From Chlamydiia bacterium (GTDB taxonomy: Bacteria > Chlamydiota > Chlamydiia > Chlamydiales > FEN-1388), in contig PMZB01000114.1 in assembly GCA_003170575.1 (NCBI GenBank), positions 1 through 6,337 of the forward strand: DNA of 6,337 nucleotides. Reading direction: 5' to 3'. Position numbers and translations under genes: made by a program. The notes under the pieces were generated by a model. It was not told the origin of the DNA, searched no databases, and saw only the letters and a list, made by a program, of their open reading frames with translations. Within the stretch, counting starts at the first letter, position 1, and every line of letters begins with the position of its first letter. Shown here one piece after another: positions 1 to 4,927 of this stretch.

Positions 1-61
1 GTGGCCGACCAAGTGGACCTTTTGAGCCACATAATAAAGAATAAATAAAAACCAAACGTAC
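1..61 (+). promoter_or_regulatory. AT-rich leader of the lipase gene
   Basis: This short non-coding stretch precedes the lipase start. An in-frame TAA at 35-37 closes the frame upstream of the ATG at 62, so the lipase does not extend out of the window. CATAAT (30-35) is a one-mismatch match to a -10 box, but no good -35 lies 16-18 nt upstream. TTGAGC (22-27) could be a -35 only with a poor AT-rich -10 near 45-50. GTGGC (1-5) and GCCAC (26-30) form a small inverted repeat of unknown meaning. No Shine-Dalgarno sequence is visible before the ATG, so initiation may be leaderless-like or weak. Confidence 0.25.
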
Positions 62-1123
62 ATGGATAATATAGACCCTATTCAATCAAAATCAGATATC
101 AAACTCGATATCCAAGATGATTTGTTAATTTCACAGAAAATGCATGAATTTCGCATAAAAAAGCTTGGGATTGCAATTCTAGCCGCCCTTGCTGCTGCAA
201 CAGTTGCCACAAGTACTCTTGGAGTATTCGGAATTGTCTCTTTAGCCCTAGCTAAAGCCTCTGTGATTGCTTTTATTTCCGCTCTAGTTTTAGGCATTTT
301 ATGTAAGATTGACCAGCATAGTCCAGAGCCTCTCAAGGCTACTTCTCAACTTGTACAATCTGTTGTATTTGAAATCCTTTCCATGTTGACTCTGGCTATT
401 CTTTTCCCCTTGGACCTTGAACGATTTGACCCTCAAGAAAAGAATCATATTGCAAAAGACCAAGTACCTGTTCTCTTAATTCATGGAATTTTCGGGTCCA
501 GTAATAATTGGGTTTATCACAAGCGACGTCTTCAGGAAAAGGGATATAAAAATATCTTTACAATAAATTTAGGACACCCCTTTCGTTCAAATACGAAGTT
601 TGGGGAAAAGATACGCGCAAAAGTCCAGGAAATACACAAGTTAACTTCCTGCCCCTATCTTTTCATTGTTGCACACTCTATGGGAGGAAACGATGCTCTG
701 GAATTTCTCTATAATCACCCCGTGAACGAAGTAAAAGTCCCATTCATCATTACACTTGGATCCCCTCTTTCCGGTACAGTCATTGCTTATGTGGCATCCT
801 GGATCAGTTATGCAGCAAGAGAACTTCTTCCAAATTCAGCATTCATAACTAGCCTTCAAGCCAAACTCAATGCCGATACAGAAACCAAGTACCATCTTAT
901 CGGTTCAAAAGTTGATTTAATAATCATTCCAAGAAAATCCGCCATAGAAAAAGGCCTTTGTGCACATGCAGAGACCACACTTCTTGAAAAAACGCCCCAT
1001 GCAGGCCTTCTCTTTTCAGATACCGCTGCAGATATAGTGGTAAATGATATTCTGAAAGCTAACGAGCAAGTGAGATTAGCTTTTTCCCAAGCTCCTGAAG
1101 CCTCTTGCGCTCATCAGGGGTGA
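62..1123 (+). CDS. Membrane-anchored lipase / alpha/beta hydrolase with Inc-like N-terminus
   Basis: This is a 353-aa serine hydrolase of the bacterial lipase (alpha/beta hydrolase) fold, probably acting on lipid or other ester bonds. Oxyanion-side motif LLIHGIFGSS is at 138-147. The nucleophile elbow AHSMGG (204-209) puts the catalytic Ser at 206, with the Ala-x-Ser-x-Gly variant also found in Bacillus LipA-type lipases. GSKVD (281-285) supplies the likely Asp285, and TPHAGLL (311-317) the likely His313, so the triad is complete. The N-terminus is unusual: about 33 polar residues, then two hydrophobic stretches almost back to back (about 35-57 and 58-81), and a third at about 96-118. There is no cleavable signal peptide. 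The closely paired hydrophobic hairpin resembles chlamydial inclusion-membrane (Inc) proteins, suggesting a membrane-tethered enzyme. No other in-frame ATG lies between the upstream stop and position 62. The last 21 codons (333-353) overlap the antisense pGP6-like gene. Fold and triad are confident; substrate and location are not. Confidence 0.88.
   Translation: MDNIDPIQSKSDIKLDIQDDLLISQKMHEFRIKKLGIAILAALAAATVATSTLGVFGIVSLALAKASVIAFISALVLGILCKIDQHSPEPLKATSQLVQSVVFEILSMLTLAILFPLDLERFDPQEKNHIAKDQVPVLLIHGIFGSSNNWVYHKRRLQEKGYKNIFTINLGHPFRSNTKFGEKIRAKVQEIHKLTSCPYLFIVAHSMGGNDALEFLYNHPVNEVKVPFIITLGSPLSGTVIAYVASWISYAARELLPNSAFITSLQAKLNADTETKYHLIGSKVDLIIIPRKSAIEKGLCAHAETTLLEKTPHAGLLFSDTAADIVVNDILKANEQVRLAFSQAPEASCAHQG
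987..1006 (-). terminator. Weak candidate terminator for parA-pGP6 transcript
   Basis: Read on the minus strand, GCCT-GCATG-GGGC can form a 4-bp stem (one G-U pair) directly followed by G and six T (987-992). It lies about 53 nt beyond the pGP6-like stop codon, where a terminator would be expected, but it sits inside the opposing lipase gene and the stem is short. It may be chance. Confidence 0.25.
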
Positions 1124-1802
1124 ACTTTTCTGCCCTGCCCTCAAGTCGTGCCACAAGCTTCTCTAGCTCGTGGAGAAGAGAGAGGGATAACGACTTTGTC
1201 CTTTTATCAGCGCTATTTTTGGGAAATGTCTCGCGTATGCGAACAATCATTTCCTGCTGTTTTTCGCCTTTATAGCCTTTCAGGAGCTGAAGCTTAGTCT
1301 CAAATGCACCTTCTCTTGAAGCAAGAGCATACGCTGCTTTTTTGGGAAGGCTTTCAATAAGGAGCTTTTCTTTTTGGGGTAAAGATGTATAGAGGTCAAA
1401 ATACTGAAGCATGCTGTAGGGGGTTTGTCGATTGCCATAGGTAGCAAGAAGCCAGGCTGTAAATGCGCCATCTTTATAACCCTTAAGTATCTCCTGAGCC
1501 CTTTTTATGCGCTCTCCATGTAAAAGGATCGACTGATTGCTGATTGCTTTAATCTCGGAGGTAATTCTAAACAGGCTTCTGCAATCCTCTTCTACTTGAG
1601 AATGCTCTTTTTCCGTGCCATGTGCTTTCAGAATTTCCTCTATGCGCTCTTCCTCATAAGGAGAAAGCGTTCGCTCCCCAAACATCCCTCTAAAGCCACT
1701 CATCAGGGCAGGTTTTGTTACTTCAAAGCTTTCTTTAAACTCTTGTTTTTCCTGAGGCTTTTTTTCAAGAAGCGCAGTTGCGAGAGAATTAGCTTTTGAC
1801 AT
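1059..1802 (-). CDS. pgp6: pGP6-D family protein (chlamydial plasmid-type, UPF0137)
   Basis: This 247-aa protein has the same length, as I recall it, as C. trachomatis pGP6-D. The best-conserved part is residues 80-160: SILLHGERI (91-99), RAQEIL (101-106), then FTAWLLATYG (114-123), TPYSMLQYFDLY (127-138), and SLPKKAAYAL (151-160). These line up with the pGP6-D segments around LLLGEKIYNARKIL, SAYNALAYYELF and PYKSAYILAARKG. The long uninterrupted GERI...YGNRQTPY stretch seems closer to the chromosomal paralog CT583. Residues 1-75 are charged and poorly conserved; 200-247 are Lys/Arg-rich and helical. No signal peptide or membrane segment. The start at 1802 was chosen because it gives the family length, has AGAGG at 7-nt spacing, and lies 1 nt after the parA stop, implying translational coupling. 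The role is not settled; in Chlamydia the plasmid gene is implicated in plasmid maintenance. The 92-codon extension to 2078 reads through parA and is not real. The last 21 codons overlap the lipase gene. Confidence 0.92.
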   Translation of the reverse strand: MSKANSLATALLEKKPQEKQEFKESFEVTKPALMSGFRGMFGERTLSPYEEERIEEILKAHGTEKEHSQVEEDCRSLFRITSEIKAISNQSILLHGERIKRAQEILKGYKDGAFTAWLLATYGNRQTPYSMLQYFDLYTSLPQKEKLLIESLPKKAAYALASREGAFETKLQLLKGYKGEKQQEMIVRIRETFPKNSADKRTKSLSLSLLHELEKLVARLEGRAEKFTPDERKRLQELGKKLISLAR

Positions 1803-1803
1803 C

Positions 1804-2556
1804 TTAAAACCTCTGCAAAAATTCTTGGGTGAACGCTTGGTAATCCTGAGCCACTCTTGATTTTGGGAAGGGATCAAAAACAGGTTTTCCGTGAAGCACA
1901 GAGCGAGAAACAGAAATATCCCGCCGTATTTTTTGTTGAAACATCTTTCCAGGAAACACGTTTTCCACACCCTCCATAAAGGCTTTATTGGTAGCCCCGC
2001 GTTCATCCCACATAGAAAAAAGGATTCCCAAGACGGCGAGAGTATGATGTTCATTAACTGCTGCATGGTACTTGGCAAGCCGATGAAGAGCCAGCACAGA
2101 ATATGGCTCAGGCACGCAACAGATCATGGAATATTTAGCGGCAAAAAAGGCTGATTGGCAAAGCCACCCTAAAGAAGGCGGAATATCGATAAAGCAAAAA
2201 TCATACTCGAGCGGGCGCAAAGCCTTTCTCAGCCGCTCATGAGCATACGGATCTGTCACAAGAGGGGCCATTGCCTCGATTTGATCCAGATAGGTATTTG
2301 CTGGAATAATAGACAGGCCTGATACGGAAGTCTCTCTTATAACATCCTGCGCACTCTTTTCCCCCTGGAGCACCGGCACCATGGTATCAAGACTATCCGT
2401 GCCAAAACCCAAGCCAGTCGAGAGGTTTGCCTGAGGGTCAAAATCAACCAACAGCACCTTTTTTCCATGGAACTGGGCAAGGGCGCTGCCCAAATGAAGC
2501 GCTGTGGACGTTCTTGCCGTCCCACCCTTAAACCCGCACAATACAACTGTCTGCAT
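1804..2556 (-). CDS. parA: ParA/MinD-family partition ATPase with atypical P-loop
   Basis: This 250-aa protein is a small ParA without an N-terminal HTH. The deviant Walker A motif KGGTARTS (10-17) keeps the signature Lys10, but Arg15 stands where the P-loop Lys is normally invariant and Ala14 replaces Gly. VDFDPQANLSTGLG (37-50) is the switch I/Walker A' region with Asp38 and Asp40. FIDIPPSLG (122-130) is Walker B with Asp124. PEPYSVLAL (149-157) and KIRRDISVSRSVLHGKPV (209-226) are typical of chlamydial ParA, where pGP5-D has KIRRDISLSRSLL. LQGEK (63-67) and the HGKPVF region resemble, from memory, the chromosomal CT582 more than pGP5-D. Such ATPases dimerise with ATP on non-specific DNA and position plasmids or chromosome origins, usually with a ParB partner; none is visible here and the pGP6-like gene follows instead. 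Start 2556 gives the canonical MQTVVLCGFKGG beginning with AAAGGG at about 7-nt spacing. Family identity is secure; activity is uncertain because of Arg15. Confidence 0.95.
   Translation of the reverse strand: MQTVVLCGFKGGTARTSTALHLGSALAQFHGKKVLLVDFDPQANLSTGLGFGTDSLDTMVPVLQGEKSAQDVIRETSVSGLSIIPANTYLDQIEAMAPLVTDPYAHERLRKALRPLEYDFCFIDIPPSLGWLCQSAFFAAKYSMICCVPEPYSVLALHRLAKYHAAVNEHHTLAVLGILFSMWDERGATNKAFMEGVENVFPGKMFQQKIRRDISVSRSVLHGKPVFDPFPKSRVAQDYQAFTQEFLQRF
1810..1814 (-). promoter_or_regulatory. Shine-Dalgarno of the pGP6-like gene, inside parA
   Basis: AGAGG on the minus strand lies 7 nt before the ATG at 1802, within the last codons of parA. With the parA TAA (1804-1806) and the ATG separated by one base, this decides the start and suggests ribosomes pass directly from parA to the next gene. 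Confidence 0.7.
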
Positions 2557-2563
2557 GATCGAT

Positions 2564-2582
2564 CCCTTTATTCAATTAAGGG
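2564..2582 (-). promoter_or_regulatory. Inverted repeat that includes the parA Shine-Dalgarno
   Basis: On the minus strand, CCCTT and AAGGG (5-bp arms, 9-nt AT-rich loop) flank the expected transcription start region. The second arm is the parA ribosome-binding site (AAAGGG, 7 nt from the ATG). If the first arm is transcribed, pairing would hide the Shine-Dalgarno and limit ParA synthesis. Alternatively it is a DNA operator. Immediately downstream is the self-complementary GATCGATC (2557-2564). Confidence 0.45.
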
Positions 2583-2594
2583 AGTACTATACTC
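2582..2594. promoter_or_regulatory. 13-bp palindrome over the parA -10 box (candidate operator)
   Basis: GAGTA-CTA-TACTC is a perfect inverted repeat with 5-bp arms and a 3-bp centre. The predicted -10 hexamer of the parA promoter lies inside it (2586-2591). A dimeric regulator bound here would block RNA polymerase. Small ParA proteins lacking an HTH are commonly regulated by their DNA-binding partner, so the pGP6-like protein is a plausible but untested ligand. Confidence 0.4.
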
Positions 2595-2614
2595 ATCTAT
2601 CGACCCAAGTTCAA
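2586..2614 (-). promoter_or_regulatory. Sigma70-type promoter of parA-pGP6
   Basis: Minus-strand TTGAAC (2609-2614, four of six to TTGACA), a 17-nt spacer and TATAGT (2586-2591, five of six to TATAAT) lie 30 nt upstream of the parA ATG. The start of transcription would be near 2579. It sits directly after the stop codon of the preceding gene, so parA and pGP6 can be transcribed independently of the upstream paralogs. Confidence 0.6.
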
Positions 2615-2622
2615 CGATTTCT

Positions 2623-3771
2623 CTAAAGAGGCGCGGAGGAATCAGGTGGAAGAGTATTTTTGGAGGCTATTTTAGAGAACCTTTCTATCTCCGTTTTTGC
2701 TTCCCTTTCAAATTTGTCCAGAAAATACTGCTCAGTCAAATCCTCTTCTTTTTTCTTCCACATCATTATTCCTTCCTGTACTTGATTTTGGACTGTTGAC
2801 ACAATTGCCTGATCGCATTCAGTTTCTTCAGGAATGAGCTTCTCTAATTCTTTTGGATTGTCAGGGCTGAGGGCTAGAACTTGGTCAATCTCGGCATATT
2901 TGGCTTGAGCACTGGCCAAAGATCTTCTCTGAAATGCAAGCCTTACTTTCATTCTCCATCGGGCCGCTTTCATCCTTGTTTCCAATTCACAAATAGCTCT
3001 TTCAAGCCGTTGACGTTTTAAGCGCTTGATGAGTGGTGGAGCAAATAATTGCAATTGGATAAGAGTATATTGAGTATCTAGGCGTTGAACTTCCGAAGCA
3101 GCTTCTTCCTTTCTCAGAAAAGGCCCATAGATTTTTTTCTCAAACTCGTCTAGCGTTTGAAGGTACCCATCAACAATTGCTTTATCTTGTTTCTCACAAT
3201 CAAAAGGACCTTGCATTTGCAAAGATGGTACTAAATTTCCCAGTACTGATGACACGCATTTTTGAACTCTTGCGTACGAATCATACCCATCTTTTGTTTG
3301 ACCTATACAGGTCCAATACCGAGCAACTATCTTCCCTTGATCTGAATTCTCACCCCAGACCGCTCGCACACGAGTGGCATCCACTTCCTTTATAAGGCTT
3401 ACCGATTCTTTTTTAGAAAAAAGTGATTTTAGAGCTTCTTGCATTTTATGCGTAATTCGTTCTTGTATTTCCTTCGCAATCTTAATAGAATTACCAAAAC
3501 AAGCCCCTTTGATGACTTCTTTGAATACAGCATCTGCTTCCTGTGCACACTGGCGAATGTTTTGATCGGACAGTGAAGTAAGCTTTGATTTCAATAAAGC
3601 CAGTATTGGTCCATACGCTTCACGCACGCCTGGGATAGTGAGTGCCTCAGCGAATTCCGGCATTTGTTTCAAAAAAGCATTAAGTCTCTGGTTACATTGA
3701 AGCGATTGACTCTCTTCACTAACCCAAGAACTTGTGGTTGGTCCTGAGGGAACTGATGGTATACTAGACAT
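2623..3771 (-). CDS. Unrecognised helix-rich protein, tandem paralog 1 (blocks A-B-C-D)
   Basis: This 382-aa soluble protein is of no family I recognise. It shares four blocks in order with its two upstream neighbours. Block A, about 22-90, begins SLQCNQRLNAFLKQMPEF. Block B, about 103-172, has QERI, then KESVSLIKE (121-129), VRAVWGENSDQG (135-146), YW (152-153) and DGYDSYARVQ (161-170). Block C, about 207-265, contains EKKIYGPFLRKEE and QLFAPPLIKRLKRQRLERAI. Block D, about 308-372, contains LIPEETECDQAIVST (312-326) and EEDLTEQYFLDKFE (342-355). Residues 255-300 are strongly basic and probably coiled. There is no signal peptide or membrane segment; residues 1-20 are Ser/Pro/Thr-rich, as in many type III secretion substrates, which is only suggestive. 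The start at 3771 has a weak A-rich Shine-Dalgarno (AAGAAAA), but its distance to block A matches the 470-aa paralog. A 50-codon out-of-frame reading frame overlaps the start from 3821. Confidence 0.85.
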   Translation of the reverse strand: MSSIPSVPSGPTTSSWVSEESQSLQCNQRLNAFLKQMPEFAEALTIPGVREAYGPILALLKSKLTSLSDQNIRQCAQEADAVFKEVIKGACFGNSIKIAKEIQERITHKMQEALKSLFSKKESVSLIKEVDATRVRAVWGENSDQGKIVARYWTCIGQTKDGYDSYARVQKCVSSVLGNLVPSLQMQGPFDCEKQDKAIVDGYLQTLDEFEKKIYGPFLRKEEAASEVQRLDTQYTLIQLQLFAPPLIKRLKRQRLERAICELETRMKAARWRMKVRLAFQRRSLASAQAKYAEIDQVLALSPDNPKELEKLIPEETECDQAIVSTVQNQVQEGIMMWKKKEEDLTEQYFLDKFEREAKTEIERFSKIASKNTLPPDSSAPL

Positions 3772-3821
3772 AATATTTTTTCTTGTAGATACGCTTTGAA
3801 AGAACTTAATAAAGGCTCCAT
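3669..3821 (-). other. Possible upstream overlapping small ORF / decayed paralog start
   Basis: An ATG at 3821 opens a 50-codon frame ending with TGA at 3669-3671, overlapping the first third of the N-terminal region of the 382-aa gene in another frame. Its first bases, ATGGAGCC.TTAT, match the start of the 470-aa paralog (ATGGAGCCATTAT at 6330), giving MEPLLSS against MEPLSSP. It could be a relic of an older start disabled by a frameshift, a regulatory upstream ORF, or chance. There is no strong Shine-Dalgarno. Confidence 0.25.
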
Positions 3822-3837
3822 GATATTTCTCTAAGAG

Positions 3838-3861
3838 AGGCCCTCAACACGTGCTTTTTTG
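3838..3861. repeat. 24-bp insertion at the 3' end of the 309-aa gene
   Basis: The 3' ends of the 309-aa and 382-aa genes align at DNA level through SerSerAlaPro and again from CTCTTAGAGAAAT onward. In the 309-aa gene 24 extra bases separate the two parts, flanked by a 3-bp direct repeat (AGG at 3838-3840 and 3862-3864). The insertion replaces the ending Pro-Leu-stop by Pro-Gln-Lys-Ser-Thr-Cys-stop. It contains CACGTG and forms one arm of a CCTCAA/TTGAGG stem (3842-3847, 3859-3864). Confidence 0.5.
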
Positions 3862-4773
3862 AGGTGCAGATGAATCGGGTGCAAGAGTACTTTTGGAGGC
3901 TATTCTATTAAATAGATCTATTTCTGTTTTCCTATCCATTCTCAATTTTTTCACAAAATATTCCACATTCAGATCCTCATCCTGAATTTGCATATTTTCC
4001 CGCATTTCTCTTTGATACGTTGATATGACTGCCTGATCATATTCAGTTTCTACAGGTATGAGCCTCTCCAAATCATTTGGATTGCAAGAGCTGTCTGGAT
4101 TTTTTTTCAGTAAACGAATGACGATTTCTATGAGCTGATGTTTTACGTGCTTTATGTGTGAGTGGAAAACGAGTTGCAATCGGGCAAAGAAATATTGATT
4201 TTCAAGTTGTGTTGCGCTCGAATCAATCTCATTCTCGCCAAGTAAAGACCTGTAGTCTCTTTTCTCAATCCCGTCTAATTTCTGAAGGCCTTTATGGAGC
4301 CGACCAACAAGCTGTTGATCATTGGCCAGTGTTCCATCAGCAGGGATAAGAGAACCCAAAAATTGCACTAATTCATCAGGAGGGTTAAGAAGGCCAAAAT
4401 ATTGCATTAATTCTTCTATCTTTGACTTCTGCAACTTCACAAATTTTTGAAATGAATGAAATCCATTTTCAGTTTTATGTATCCAAGACCAATATTGAGT
4501 AAATATCCTTCCTTCATCTGAATGCTCACCAGGAGCCGCTCTCAAATAAGCAAAATCATCTTCCTCTAAAAGACAGACCGATTCTTTTTGAGAAATAAGA
4601 TTTTCTATAGCTTGTTGCATTAATTGAGAAATTCGTTCTTGCCTTACCTGTAGAGCCTGAAATCCAGAAGTATCGGGAGGCGGCTCCTTGAGCTCAGTAG
4701 CATCCATCTCTTCCTCATCCAAGTGACGTGTGATGGGTCCGGACAGTGAGCTACTGGAAGAGGCAGGTAACAT
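3844..4773 (-). CDS. Unrecognised helix-rich protein, tandem paralog 2 (block A missing)
   Basis: This 309-aa protein is of the same unrecognised family but shorter. Block A is absent and is replaced by a Ser-rich then acidic leader (MLPASSSSSLSG at 1-12, DEEEMDATELKEPPP at 19-33). Block B, 38-110, contains RQERISQL (44-51), KESVCLLEEDDFAYLRA (63-79), GEHSDEGRIFTQYW (82-95) and NGFHSF (103-108). Block C, about 165-220, contains IEKRDYRSLLGE and FHSHIKHVKHQL. Block D, about 234-294, contains LERLIPVETEYDQAVIST (235-252) and EDLNVEYFVKKL (266-277). Residues 114-160 have no clear counterpart in the others. Block B is nearer the 470-aa paralog, whereas the last 25 residues are nearer the 382-aa paralog, so the gene looks mosaic. 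The C-terminus is altered by a 24-bp insertion. AAGGAG with 7-nt spacing fixes the start. No signal peptide or membrane segment; the disordered N-terminus would suit type III export, by inference only. Confidence 0.85.
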   Translation of the reverse strand: MLPASSSSSLSGPITRHLDEEEMDATELKEPPPDTSGFQALQVRQERISQLMQQAIENLISQKESVCLLEEDDFAYLRAAPGEHSDEGRIFTQYWSWIHKTENGFHSFQKFVKLQKSKIEELMQYFGLLNPPDELVQFLGSLIPADGTLANDQQLVGRLHKGLQKLDGIEKRDYRSLLGENEIDSSATQLENQYFFARLQLVFHSHIKHVKHQLIEIVIRLLKKNPDSSCNPNDLERLIPVETEYDQAVISTYQREMRENMQIQDEDLNVEYFVKKLRMDRKTEIDLFNRIASKSTLAPDSSAPQKSTC

Positions 4774-4780
4774 ACTATTT

Positions 4781-4786
4781 CTCCTT
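4781..4786 (-). promoter_or_regulatory. Strong Shine-Dalgarno of the 309-aa gene
   Basis: AAGGAG on the minus strand, 7 nt before the ATG at 4773, is the best ribosome-binding site in the window. It supports the start that yields the Ser-rich N-terminus rather than internal Met23, so the lack of block A is not a start-site error. Confidence 0.75.
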
Positions 4787-4788
4787 AG

Positions 4789-4806
4789 AAGCTTTTGCGA
4801 AAGCTT
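4789..4806. repeat. 7-bp inverted repeat beside the Shine-Dalgarno of the 309-aa gene
   Basis: AAGCTTT-TGCG-AAAGCTT is a perfect stem-loop ending 2 nt before the AAGGAG site on the minus strand. On the plus strand it is followed by a T tract, giving a terminator-like appearance, but no plus-strand gene precedes it. In the minus orientation it would lie at or near the mRNA 5' end and could affect stability or ribosome access. Confidence 0.4.
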
Positions 4807-4835
4807 TTTTTACAAATAATTTTACACAGTGTCAG
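4807..4835 (-). promoter_or_regulatory. Candidate promoter of the 309-aa gene
   Basis: Within the 144-bp gap between the 470-aa and 309-aa genes, minus-strand CTGACA (4830-4835, five of six to TTGACA) is followed after 17 nt by TAAAAA (4807-4812, four of six to TATAAT). Initiation would be near 4800, at the stem-loop. The rest of the gap (to 4917) is AT-rich, with A and T runs and no gene. The -10 is weak. Confidence 0.35.
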
Positions 4836-4914
4836 GAAACTATAAAAAAACAACAGCATGCATTCTACTAAAAACCTTAAATTTCCTCCAATTGGTTGTT
4901 CTTTTTTAAGGCTT

Positions 4915-4927
4915 GCCTCAAAGAGGC
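4915..4927. repeat. Small inverted repeat across the stop codon of the 470-aa gene
   Basis: GCCTC-AAA-GAGGC encloses the TGA stop (4918-4920). Related but weaker CTCT/AGAG repeats lie across or just after the ends of the other two paralogs (2621-2630 and 3829-3839), largely because all three share a Pro-Leu-stop coding end. No T tract follows on the minus strand, so it is not a standard intrinsic terminator. Confidence 0.35.

Noticed and set aside
1158..1178. CTTCTC/GAGAAG stem-loop as a lipase terminator
   Set aside because: It is inside the pGP6-like coding region, the loop is 9 nt, and no T tract follows on the plus strand.
1803..2078. Extension of the pGP6-like frame to an upstream ATG, giving 339 aa
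   Set aside because: The extra 92 codons lie inside parA in another frame, have no pGP6 similarity, and the 247-aa form matches the family length and has its own Shine-Dalgarno.
1059..2556. Calling this a chlamydial plasmid because of parA-pgp6
   Set aside because: The same pair also exists on chlamydial chromosomes, and no replication initiator, integrase or iterons are present here to decide the replicon.
2557..2564. GATCGATC as a parS-like centromere site
   Set aside because: It is a single short palindrome expected by chance; no repeats or iterons of it were seen elsewhere in the window.
2467..2799. Plus-strand 110-aa reading frame across the parA start and the end of the next gene
   Set aside because: It is antisense to conserved parA codons and to block D of the paralog, has no recognisable motifs, and has biased composition typical of a shadow frame.
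4840..4861. Seven-codon frame MHAVVFL in the gap before the 309-aa gene
   Set aside because: The GGAGG upstream is too far from the ATG and such a short frame has no independent support.
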